Assembly (NCBI GenBank): GCA_045595725.1
Contig: JAZOAY010000042.1
Location: 1-20,211 of the forward strand
From: SIG575 sp045595725
Lineage (GTDB): Bacteria; Bacillota; Clostridia; Oscillospirales; Acutalibacteraceae
DNA: 20,211 nt
Direction: 5' to 3'
The notes beneath the pieces were generated by a model. That model did not search any database. It worked only from the letters and a program-made list of their open reading frames with translations, and was not told the DNA's origin. The position numbers and the translations under genes are program-made. Of this stretch, positions 8,891 through 14,731 are shown piece after piece. Position 1 is the first letter of the stretch. The number at the start of each line of letters is the position of its first letter.

Positions 8891-9403
8891 ATGAAGCACA
8901 GGTATAATCCGTTTGTTTATGTAGCGATGTTTATGGGGTTAGCATTGTTCAGTTTTACTATGTTTTATTTTTTTCCTGATTATGTTAAGGCATACAGCAA
9001 GGATAGTCGGGGACTTGATTCAATGCTTATGGCTGTTCCTGTGGCGATTCCAAGTATATTGTTTTTGAATAACATGGGTAAAAGTGTCGAAATTCTTAGT
9101 GAATATATAAAATTCAAGAATTTCAGGTTTAATGCTTTTAATTCTTTAAAGACGTTTTCAATCACTATGGGTTATGAAAGTATCATAAGGATAGAAGCGA
9201 AAAAACTTCCTCTTATCGGGATTTATAAGATAGTTATTATATCTAAAAATTATCCTGATCCCATTCCTGTTTCGCGGCTTTTCCTGAAACACAGACAGCT
9301 TTTTTATACTGTTTGCAGTCAGGTGCAGAGGTACAACAAGGATGCTCTGATTGATAATGACTTGTTGGAGTTTACAGAAAAATACAGAGAAAAACACGAA
9401 TAA
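8891..9403 (+). CDS. Small membrane protein of unknown function
   Basis: A 170-residue protein I do not recognise as a named family. Two hydrophobic segments (about 9-28 and 45-62) are followed by a soluble C-terminal part of about 105 residues with alternating beta-like stretches (for example YESIIRIEAKKLPLIGIYKI) and a final charged helix, a layout similar to small bacterial membrane proteins with PH-like domains. The ATG is 2 bases after the stop of the alpha/beta hydrolase gene, and its Shine-Dalgarno AGGTGA lies inside that gene, so it is the last gene of the operon that starts at 3074. No terminator hairpin is visible after it. Confidence 0.75.
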   Translation: MKHRYNPFVYVAMFMGLALFSFTMFYFFPDYVKAYSKDSRGLDSMLMAVPVAIPSILFLNNMGKSVEILSEYIKFKNFRFNAFNSLKTFSITMGYESIIRIEAKKLPLIGIYKIVIISKNYPDPIPVSRLFLKHRQLFYTVCSQVQRYNKDALIDNDLLEFTEKYREKHE

Positions 9404-9457
9404 AGTCCAATTAGTTGTACTTATGTTTTGCGGATTATTTTCCTTTTGTGGAGAGTG

Positions 9458-9466
9458 TGCTATTAT
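9458..9466 (+). promoter_or_regulatory. Possible extended -10 promoter of the HIRAN gene
   Basis: TGcTATTAT (9458-9466) matches the extended -10 form used elsewhere in the window, about 27 bases before the ATG. No good -35 box stands at the right distance, so the call is tentative. Confidence 0.45.
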
Positions 9467-9492
9467 GGTTTCACGAAAGGAGATGAAGAAAA

Positions 9493-9804
9493 ATGAATAA
9501 ATTTTTCGTGACAATTACAGGTATGAACCAATACTGCGGGAACAATGGTTTCAGAGCAGGTGATGAACTTAGAATCGTCAAAGACCATGAGAATGATTTT
9601 GATGATGAGGCAATTAAAGTTGAAGCCGTAGGTCTTGGTACGGTAGGATATGTTGCAAACAGCGTAAGAACTGTTTATAAGGGAACATCAAGTGCCGGCA
9701 GAATTTACGACAAAATCGGCGAAACAGCAATAATCAGAGTAATGTTTGTAACACATTCAAGTATTATTGCAGAGCTTGTGATAAATGAAATAACAGAACA
9801 ATAA
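9493..9804 (+). CDS. Stand-alone HIRAN domain protein
   Basis: A 103-residue protein that is almost entirely a HIRAN domain. It opens with FFVTITGMNQYCG, then DELRIVKDHENDFDDEAIKV, then LGTVGYVANSVRTV and SAGRIYDKIGETAI, all in the family order. In eukaryotic HLTF/Rad5 proteins this domain binds the 3' end of single-stranded DNA at stalled forks. Small bacterial versions stand alone and their role is not settled, though a nucleic-acid contact in repair is the usual guess. The start ATG 9493 sits 9-10 bases after AAAGGAG (9476-9482). An earlier ATG at 9484 reads only five codons before a stop. It is bounded by a weak promoter and a strong terminator, so it is probably a single-gene unit. Confidence 0.9.
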   Translation: MNKFFVTITGMNQYCGNNGFRAGDELRIVKDHENDFDDEAIKVEAVGLGTVGYVANSVRTVYKGTSSAGRIYDKIGETAIIRVMFVTHSSIIAELVINEITEQ

Positions 9805-9838
9805 AAACACCGTTGGAGCACCCGACGGTGTTTTTATT
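9800..9838 (+). terminator. Strong hairpin terminator after the HIRAN gene
   Basis: A 14-bp perfect outer stem AATAAAAACACCGT / ACGGTGTTTTTATT, extended by three more pairs (one wobble), closes a 5-base loop. The A-rich left arm and T-rich right arm could let it work in both directions. It overlaps the HIRAN stop codon (9802-9804). Confidence 0.9.
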
Positions 9839-9872
9839 GTTGACTGAACGGTGAAAAAGTGATATTCTAAGC

Positions 9873-9914
9873 ATGTAAACTTGACTTTACATACTGTTTT
9901 TATAAAAATGTAAA
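9873..9914 (+). promoter_or_regulatory. Palindromic operator candidate upstream of the XRE-lipase gene
   Basis: ATGTAAA (9873-9879) and TTTACAT (9886-9892) form a perfect inverted repeat around a 6-base spacer. A third ATGTAAA follows at 9908-9914. A TTGACT sequence (9881-9886) resembling a -35 lies inside the palindrome. The layout suggests a binding site for a dimeric regulator, perhaps the XRE domain of the downstream protein itself (inference). Confidence 0.55.
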
Positions 9915-9921
9915 GCAGAAT

Positions 9922-9930
9922 TGGTAGAAT
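9922..9930 (+). promoter_or_regulatory. Extended -10 promoter of the XRE-lipase gene
   Basis: TGgTAGAAT (9922-9930) is the same kind of extended -10 as TGaTAGAAT before mntP and before the gene at 17893. The -35 position (about 9901-9907) is only AT-rich. Transcription would start near 9937, downstream of the ATGTAAA sites, so a bound regulator could block it. A TATATT at 9948-9953 is a weaker alternative. Confidence 0.5.
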
Positions 9931-9974
9931 TATAACGATGTTTTTGTTATATTGGTTGCAAAGGAGGAATGTTG

Positions 9975-11558
9975 GTGACAACGGCAGATAAAATTCTTAA
10001 ATTAAGAAAAGAGCAGGGCTTGTCTCAGGAAGTTTTTGCTGAAAAAATGGGCGTGTCCAGACAATCTGTTTCTAAATGGGAATCGGGAGTGTCTGTTCCC
10101 GACACAGAAAAAATTCTTGCAATGAGTGAACTTTTCGGAGTATCAACAGATTATCTCCTGAAAGATACAGAAGAAGTAATTTGTGAAAATGAAGAAACTC
10201 CCAAAGAACCTTTTGCGGAAGAAAGAGAGGTTGAATACAAAGTGAAAAAGAAAAATCCTGTACTTAAAATAATCAGCGTTGTAATTGCACTTGCTGTAAT
10301 TGTAACTGCTGTTGCAGTTCCTGCATATTATGGTAGTTACCAAGAAGCATGGTGGGAATGGAATGGCGGTAAAATTCAGTACCCTTATGTTCTTGTACAT
10401 GGTCTTGCAGGCTATGGCGAAGGTGACGGAATAAACGATACCGTACAATACTGGGGTGCTACATCAGGTGACCTGAAAACTTATCTTACAGAACAAGGTT
10501 ATACTGTTCACACTCCAAGCGTAGGTCCTTTCTCGAGTGCATGGGACAGAGCGTGTGAGCTTTACGCTCAGCTTACGGGCACACGTGTTGACTACGGTGA
10601 GGCTCATTCAAAAGAACACAATCACGCACGTTTTGGTGAAACCTTTGAAACTCCTCTTGTTGAAAACTGGGGAGAAAAAATAAACGGCGGTCAGAGAATT
10701 AAAATAAATCTTGTCGGTCACTCTTTCGGAGGTGCGACTGTCAGACTTTTTACATCACTTCTTGAATACGGAAGTGAGGCTGAGGTTAACGCAACAGGCG
10801 ATGAAACATCACCACTTTTCAAAGGCGAAAAGGGTGATTTTGTAAACAGCGTAACTGCTCTCTGTGCCCCTCATAACGGCTCATCACTAACAGAAATCAT
10901 CAATGATACAGGTAGTATTATCGGTGTAGGTAATACAACAGATTTGCTTGTTGACCTTTGCTTCAATGTTCTCGGCATCACAAATCCCGTCAGCGGAATT
11001 TACGATTTCAAGCTTGACCATTTCGGTATCAATGCCATTGAAGGTGACGGAGAAGATGTTTCTTCTGCAGTAAGTCAATTTATAAGTGCGGGTAAGGACA
11101 ATGCAGTTTATGACCTTTCACCTGACGGTGCAGCTGAACTTAACAAAACAATCAAAACAGTTAAAGACGTTTATTATTTCTCCTATGCTTATTCCACAAC
11201 AAAGGAAGGCTCACTCCTCAAAGGACAGGTTCCTCAGCAGGGTACATTTGCACTTCTCTACCCTGTGGCACTTGCAATGGGTTCTTATACAGGAACAACT
11301 GACGGCGGAATTGAAATTAACGAAGCATGGCAGGAAAACGACGGTCTTGTAAATGTGATTTCTGCAAAATATCCTTTCGGTGAAGCGAATACAACCTTCC
11401 CCACAGAAGAAGATGTTGAAATTGAAAGGGGAATATGGTACGTTTCAGAAACACTTACAGGTCATCACGGAACAGTTATCGGTCTCGGTGCAGATACAGA
11501 AAGCACACAGAAATTTTTCACAGATTTGTTTATTCTTGTTGACGGACTTAAAAGATAA
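9975..11558 (+). CDS. XRE helix-turn-helix - membrane segment - family I.5 lipase fusion protein
   Basis: A 527-residue three-part protein. Residues 6-62 are an XRE/Cro helix-turn-helix (LRKEQGLSQEVFAEKMGVSR, then SVSKWESG). Residues about 95-116 are one membrane segment after a KKKNP basic stretch, predicting HTH inside and C-terminus outside. Residues about 130-527 match the lipases of Bacillus/Geobacillus/Staphylococcus family I.5 over their whole length: YPYVLVHGLAGYG, VGPFSSAWDRACELYAQL, LVGHSFGG, IYDFKLDHFG, YDLSPDGAAELN. The triad is Ser250, Asp380 and His498. The family zinc ligands also appear present: Asp191, His211, His217 and Asp348. GTG 9975 is chosen because AAGGAGGA (9961-9968) abuts the ATG at 9969 and is too close; TTG 9972 is possible. 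Lipase I.5 enzymes normally carry a cleaved signal peptide, so the HTH-TM front end is the oddity. Confidence 0.88.
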   Translation: MTTADKILKLRKEQGLSQEVFAEKMGVSRQSVSKWESGVSVPDTEKILAMSELFGVSTDYLLKDTEEVICENEETPKEPFAEEREVEYKVKKKNPVLKIISVVIALAVIVTAVAVPAYYGSYQEAWWEWNGGKIQYPYVLVHGLAGYGEGDGINDTVQYWGATSGDLKTYLTEQGYTVHTPSVGPFSSAWDRACELYAQLTGTRVDYGEAHSKEHNHARFGETFETPLVENWGEKINGGQRIKINLVGHSFGGATVRLFTSLLEYGSEAEVNATGDETSPLFKGEKGDFVNSVTALCAPHNGSSLTEIINDTGSIIGVGNTTDLLVDLCFNVLGITNPVSGIYDFKLDHFGINAIEGDGEDVSSAVSQFISAGKDNAVYDLSPDGAAELNKTIKTVKDVYYFSYAYSTTKEGSLLKGQVPQQGTFALLYPVALAMGSYTGTTDGGIEINEAWQENDGLVNVISAKYPFGEANTTFPTEEDVEIERGIWYVSETLTGHHGTVIGLGADTESTQKFFTDLFILVDGLKR

Positions 11559-11586
11559 AATCTTTGTAAAACATTTGTTAAATTAC

Positions 11587-11615
11587 TTGTCTTTATCTTT
11601 ATAAAGGCATATAAT
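11587..11615 (+). promoter_or_regulatory. Sigma-A promoter of the zinc-ribbon/DUF805 gene
   Basis: TTGTCT (11587-11592) and a perfect TATAAT (11610-11615) are 17 bases apart. It begins 28 bases after the lipase gene stop, and no terminator is visible between the two, so some read-through is possible. Confidence 0.8.
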
Positions 11616-11646
11616 ATAAACAGTTTTCAAAGAGGAGGTTTTCTCT

Positions 11647-12198
11647 ATGTTTTGTCCCAATTGCGGAACTGATTTGCCTGAAAATGCAGGCTTTTGTCCC
11701 GAATGCGGAAACAAAGTTACAATAACAAAAGAGCAGGTTTATTCGAGAAATAACGAGCCTGAATTTACATCACCCTTTGATAATGAAAATTATCAGAGTG
11801 AATCTTACGGCTTTCCTCAGGATGATTATGTAAATCCCAATGCAGGAAAAGTTGATTTTGTCACAGCTATAAAGTTGTTTTTCCAGAACTATGCAAATTT
11901 TGAAACGCGCTCAACAAAGACTGAATTCTGGTGGGCGTATCTGTTCAATTTTCTTGTTTCGCTTATTCCGGGTACTTTTAAATTCGATGTCGGTAATGTG
12001 AATGTTACAATATCTATTGTGTCATTGGCTTTGATTATTCCCGGTCTTGCCATAACGGTCAGACGACTTCACGATACAGGCAAAAGCTGGACATATATGC
12101 TTATAAACCTGATACCTATTGTTGGCTGGATTCTGTTCATCATTCAGCTCTGTAAAGACAGTGTTGATGATAACAAATGGGGTCCTAAAGCAAGATAA
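11647..12198 (+). CDS. Zinc-ribbon and DUF805 domain membrane protein
   Basis: A 183-residue protein with an N-terminal zinc ribbon (Cys3, Cys6, Cys17, Cys20; MFCPNCGTDLPENAGFCPEC), a polar linker (about 25-68) and a C-terminal DUF805 domain (about 70-181). DUF805 is shown by NFETRSTKTEFWWAYLF, the signature RRLHDTGKSW (139-148) and the ending KDSVDDNKWGP. Three hydrophobic segments are visible (about 96-110, 120-137, 150-168). DUF805 proteins are inner-membrane proteins of unknown function, and the zinc-ribbon front is common in Firmicutes versions. The start ATG 11647 follows AGAGGAGG. It has its own promoter and terminator. Confidence 0.92.
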   Translation: MFCPNCGTDLPENAGFCPECGNKVTITKEQVYSRNNEPEFTSPFDNENYQSESYGFPQDDYVNPNAGKVDFVTAIKLFFQNYANFETRSTKTEFWWAYLFNFLVSLIPGTFKFDVGNVNVTISIVSLALIIPGLAITVRRLHDTGKSWTYMLINLIPIVGWILFIIQLCKDSVDDNKWGPKAR

Positions 12199-12218
12199 TT
12201 AAATAACAACTAAAAATG

Positions 12219-12257
12219 TCAGCCGAGTGTTTTTGAAACACCCGGCTGATTTGTTTT
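12219..12257 (+). terminator. Hairpin terminator after the DUF805 gene
   Basis: TCAGCCG-A-GTGTTT pairs with AAACAC-C-CGGCTGA, giving a 14-position stem with one mismatch around a TTG loop, followed by TTTGTTTT. Confidence 0.9.
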
Positions 12258-12269
12258 ATATAATTTAGT

Positions 12270-12297
12270 GCAAAGGGCAAAATGCAAAGTGCAAAAT
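12270..12297. repeat. Four tandem 7-bp repeats, GCAAARK type
   Basis: The units read GCAAAGG, GCAAAAT, GCAAAGT, GCAAAAT without a gap. They lie directly left of the MITE-like element. A different 7-bp repeat flanks the right side. Confidence 0.85.
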
Positions 12298-12298
12298 A

Positions 12299-12586
12299 TC
12301 GGGTCTTCGACGCTGATTTATAATAATATCAACAACAATGCCGTAGGGAAGACCCTTGCGGTCTTCCGAAAATTTGCACAAAACGTAGGGTTGCCCGCGA
12401 GGGGCAACCCTACAATGAAAAATTCAAATTATAATTTATAGGTATATTTCGTAAAAACTAATGGCGACATCGTAGGGGAGTCGTTTCGGTTTTCGCGAAA
12501 TTTCATGAGATTAATTCGGGATGGGAGACCCGTCCCCTACGTTGAAAACATTGGTTTTATTATATATAATAGCGTCGCAGACCCGA
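12299..12586. mobile_element. MITE-like non-coding palindromic element
   Basis: The ends are 16-bp terminal inverted repeats differing at one base: TCGGGTCTTCGACGCT (12299-12314) and AGCGTCGCAGACCCGA (12571-12586). Weaker inverted similarity extends inward to the CGTAGGG motifs. Inside are a hairpin GGAAGACC/GGTCTTCC (12347-12367), a perfect 12-bp hairpin GTAGGGTTGCCC/GGGCAACCCTAC (12385-12413), a palindrome TTTCGCGAAA (12491-12500), and a long-range pair CGTAGGGGA (12471-12479) / TCCCCTACG (12533-12541) enclosing GGGATGGG-AGA-CCCGTCCC. The segment from about 12341 is repeated in diverged form from about 12470. No open reading frame of note lies inside. Elements of this CGTAGGG type are common as dispersed intergenic repeats in Clostridia. 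No clear target-site duplication is seen. Confidence 0.7.
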
Positions 12587-12597
12587 ACTTTTTCACT

Positions 12598-12618
12598 ATT
12601 ACTTATTACCTATTACTT
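12598..12618. repeat. Three tandem 7-bp repeats, ATTACYT type
   Basis: The units read ATTACTT, ATTACCT, ATTACTT without a gap, just right of the MITE-like element. Similar strings of short A/T-rich units are frequent beside such elements in this group of organisms (general knowledge, not checked). Confidence 0.8.
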
Positions 12619-12619
12619 T

Positions 12620-12648
12620 AATTATAATTTGCCTGTCAAATTATAATT
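12620..12648 (-). terminator. Perfect palindrome at the end of mntP
   Basis: AATTATAATTTG (12620-12631) and CAAATTATAATT (12637-12648) form a 12-bp hairpin with a 5-base loop that spans the mntP stop codon. It is very AT-rich and therefore weak as a classical terminator, but it is the only hairpin downstream of mntP before the repeat element. Confidence 0.5.
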
Positions 12649-13231
12649 CTATCAATCCAAGATGTTCAAGAAGAATTTTAACACCTATAAGAATTAAAAT
12701 TATACCGCCTGCAAGTTCTGCTTTCGACTTGAACTTTGTGCCGAAAATATTACCGATTTTAACACCGATAAATGAAAGTGCAAAAGTTATAATTCCGATA
12801 AATGCAACGGCAGGTCCTATCTTTACATCGGGTAAGAATGCGTAAGTCACTCCAACTGCAAGGGCATCAATACTTGTGGCAATTGCCATGGGGAACATTG
12901 CTTTAAACCTAAAAGAGGAATCGTTGCTTTCACAACACTTTTCTTCTTCTTCATCATCTTTTGAAAGTGCTTCTCTTATCATGTTTGCACCGATAAGCCC
13001 GAGAAGTACAAATGCAATCCAATGGTCAAAAGCTTCAACATATTGTTTGAACTGTCTGCCTACAAGATATCCGATTAAAGGCATTGCTGCCTGAAAAATA
13101 CCGAAGTAAAGACCTGTTATTGTCATGTGGCTGACTTTTGCTTTCTGCACAGAAAGACCTTTACATATTGCAACGGCAAAAGCATCCATTGCAAGACCTA
13201 CAGCCGTTAAAAATAAAACATATAAAGACAT
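12641..13231 (-). CDS. mntP: Manganese efflux pump MntP
   Basis: MntP exports Mn(II) across the cytoplasmic membrane. The 196-residue protein has six hydrophobic segments and the two-fold repeat typical of the family. The acidic residue of the first half is Asp16 in GLAMDAFAVAIC, that of the second half is Asp122 in ATSIDALAVGV, and the inner motif LLGLIGANMI is present. A charged loop with EEEEKCC (94-100) joins the halves. The longer frame would start at 13261, but ATG 13231 is chosen because GGAGG (13240-13244 on the minus strand) stands at the right distance and the family begins with a short MSLYVLFLTAVG-like helix. The promoter lies so close that there is no room for a yybP-ykoY manganese riboswitch leader, which often controls such genes. 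Confidence 0.95.
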   Translation of the reverse strand: MSLYVLFLTAVGLAMDAFAVAICKGLSVQKAKVSHMTITGLYFGIFQAAMPLIGYLVGRQFKQYVEAFDHWIAFVLLGLIGANMIREALSKDDEEEEKCCESNDSSFRFKAMFPMAIATSIDALAVGVTYAFLPDVKIGPAVAFIGIITFALSFIGVKIGNIFGTKFKSKAELAGGIILILIGVKILLEHLGLIEL

Positions 13232-13259
13232 ATAAAATACCTCCTTATGACGGAAAAAC

Positions 13260-13289
13260 ATTCTATCATAAGAAGGCTTGTCTTGTCAA
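13260..13289 (-). promoter_or_regulatory. Sigma-A promoter of mntP
   Basis: On the minus strand a perfect TTGACA (13284-13289) and TAGAAT (13260-13265) are 18 bases apart, with an extended -10 TGa. The start site would be near 13253, giving a leader of about 20 bases. Confidence 0.8.
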
Positions 13290-13304
13290 ATTTTTTATTG
13301 AAAA

Positions 13305-13354
13305 ATCCCCTCAGTCTGCTTACGCAGACAGCTCCCCTTGCGTTTTCAAGGGGA
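13305..13354. repeat. Double-hairpin intergenic repeat, probable terminator of rsmF
   Basis: Two hairpins stand side by side: GTCTGC-TTAC-GCAGAC (13314-13329) and CCCCTTG-CGTTTT-CAAGGGG (13334-13353), bordered by TCCCCTCA on the left. This pattern (CCCTCAGTC hairpin, then AGCTCCCCTT hairpin) is a familiar dispersed palindromic unit in Clostridia genomes. Read on the minus strand the unit ends in GGGGATTTTT, so it can also serve as the terminator of the rsmE-rsmF operon. Confidence 0.65.
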
Positions 13355-13375
13355 AGGCATTGACATGGATGCTTT

Positions 13376-14731
13376 TTATAAAAGTCGTAAGCCTTTTGGG
13401 TAATGGTTTTTGGCTTTGCCACTGCTTACTTTTACTCCGCCCACAGAACATCCGTTTACCGTCACAACTGCCCAGCCGTTTTCACAGTCGACTGAAATTT
13501 CTTCTCCTCGGAGATATTTTTTTATTTCGTCACTATCAGGGGAAAGGTCGATTTTTCTTCTGAACTTTTCACCCATCGCCATAAAAAACTGATGGTGGGG
13601 CTTGATGTAATTTTTTGCAATTTCACCGATTGTCACACCGCAGGAAAAAGCACTTCCTTTTTTTACTTCAAAGTCAGGCGTAAAATAAACAGGATTTCCG
13701 TTATACATTGTCACCATTTCTTTGTGGTAGGAAATGAGGTTGTTATCAAGAAAATCAAAAACAATTTTGTCTATTTTATCCTGCTTTTTCGGTGGGATTT
13801 TTTTGTTTTCATATCTCTCATTTTTGTTGTGAAGAACTGCCATAAACTGCCCTTCACCCTTTGATTTGTGAGGATAAAATCTTCTTGCAAAATGAATGTT
13901 TTCACAAGTGCAACCATCAAAGAAAATGCCGTCTGATGTATTTTCTTCGACAGCCTTTTTCACGGGAATTATTTCAAACTCAGGGTGTCTTTCAAGAAAA
14001 GAAGCAACTGTCATTTCGTTTTCTTCAAGAGAAAAAGTGCATGTGGCATAGACAATATATCCTCCGTCTTTCAGACATTTTGTCGCGTTTTCAAGGATTT
14101 CAGCCTGTCTCTCAGCACACATAAGAACGTTCTGCATGCTCCATTCTTCGATGGCTACGTCGTCTTTTCTGAACATTCCTTCGCCTGAACAAGGTGCATC
14201 AACCATAACGAGGTCAAATGTTTCAGGGAAAGTTTTTGCAAGACGTGAAGTGTCCATGCAGGTTGTGACACAGTTTTTGAGACCTAAGCGTTCAATGTTT
14301 CCTGTAAGGATTTTACATCTTGACGGAATAATCTCATTTGAAACAAGAAGTCCTTTTTCACCAAGTTTGCCTCTGAGCTGTGTACTCTTTCCGCCGGGGG
14401 CTGCACACATATCGAGAATTTTCCAATCTTCTTCGGTTTCCACACATTCAGCAGGTGCCATTGCTCCCGGCTCCTGAATGTAAATCATTCCTGCATGATG
14501 GAAAGGATGATTTCCTGCTTTTTCATAATCAAGATAAAATCCGTTTGGTACATAAGGGATTTTTTCATTACCGAAAACATTTATTTTTTCAAACTCTTCC
14601 AAAGAGATTTTGTTTGTATTCACACGGAAACCTTTGACAGGTGTGTCGTTTACTGCACTTATAAAATTTTCATATTCGCTACCCAGAAGATTTTTCATTC
14701 TCTCGGTAAATTCAACAGGTAAATTTTTCAT
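13376..14731 (-). CDS. rsmF: RsmF-type 16S rRNA (cytosine-C5) methyltransferase
   Basis: A 451-residue RsmB/NOP-family enzyme that makes 5-methylcytosine in 16S rRNA using S-adenosylmethionine. The SAM-binding motif is DMCAAPGGKS (107-116). The two family cysteines are Cys181 in VDAPCSGEGMFRK (motif IV) and Cys231 in YATCTFSLEENE (motif VI, nucleophile). The last 150 residues match the RsmF C-terminal extension with a PUA-like end (VTVNGCSVGGVKVS, then AKNHYPKGLRLL), which separates it from RsmB. The ATG shares one base with the stop of rsmE (TAATG), so translation is coupled. The exact cytosines modified cannot be read from the sequence. Confidence 0.92.
   Translation of the reverse strand: MKNLPVEFTERMKNLLGSEYENFISAVNDTPVKGFRVNTNKISLEEFEKINVFGNEKIPYVPNGFYLDYEKAGNHPFHHAGMIYIQEPGAMAPAECVETEEDWKILDMCAAPGGKSTQLRGKLGEKGLLVSNEIIPSRCKILTGNIERLGLKNCVTTCMDTSRLAKTFPETFDLVMVDAPCSGEGMFRKDDVAIEEWSMQNVLMCAERQAEILENATKCLKDGGYIVYATCTFSLEENEMTVASFLERHPEFEIIPVKKAVEENTSDGIFFDGCTCENIHFARRFYPHKSKGEGQFMAVLHNKNERYENKKIPPKKQDKIDKIVFDFLDNNLISYHKEMVTMYNGNPVYFTPDFEVKKGSAFSCGVTIGEIAKNYIKPHHQFFMAMGEKFRRKIDLSPDSDEIKKYLRGEEISVDCENGWAVVTVNGCSVGGVKVSSGKAKNHYPKGLRLL

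Noticed and set aside
9969..9974. ATG at 9969 as the start of the XRE-lipase fusion
   Set aside because: The Shine-Dalgarno AAGGAGGA ends directly against it, too close for normal initiation. GTG 9975 has the right distance, though TTG 9972 stays possible.
12258..12640. CRISPR array in the repeat-rich gap
   Set aside because: The repeats are palindromic modules and 7-bp tandem units, with no regular repeat-spacer pattern and no cas genes.
13232..13261. Longer N-terminus for MntP
   Set aside because: The stretch contains the Shine-Dalgarno for ATG 13231 and reaches the -10 box; the family starts at the chosen position.
13232..13304. A yybP-ykoY manganese riboswitch upstream of mntP
   Set aside because: The promoter leaves a leader of about 20 bases, too short for the aptamer, and no matching structure was seen.
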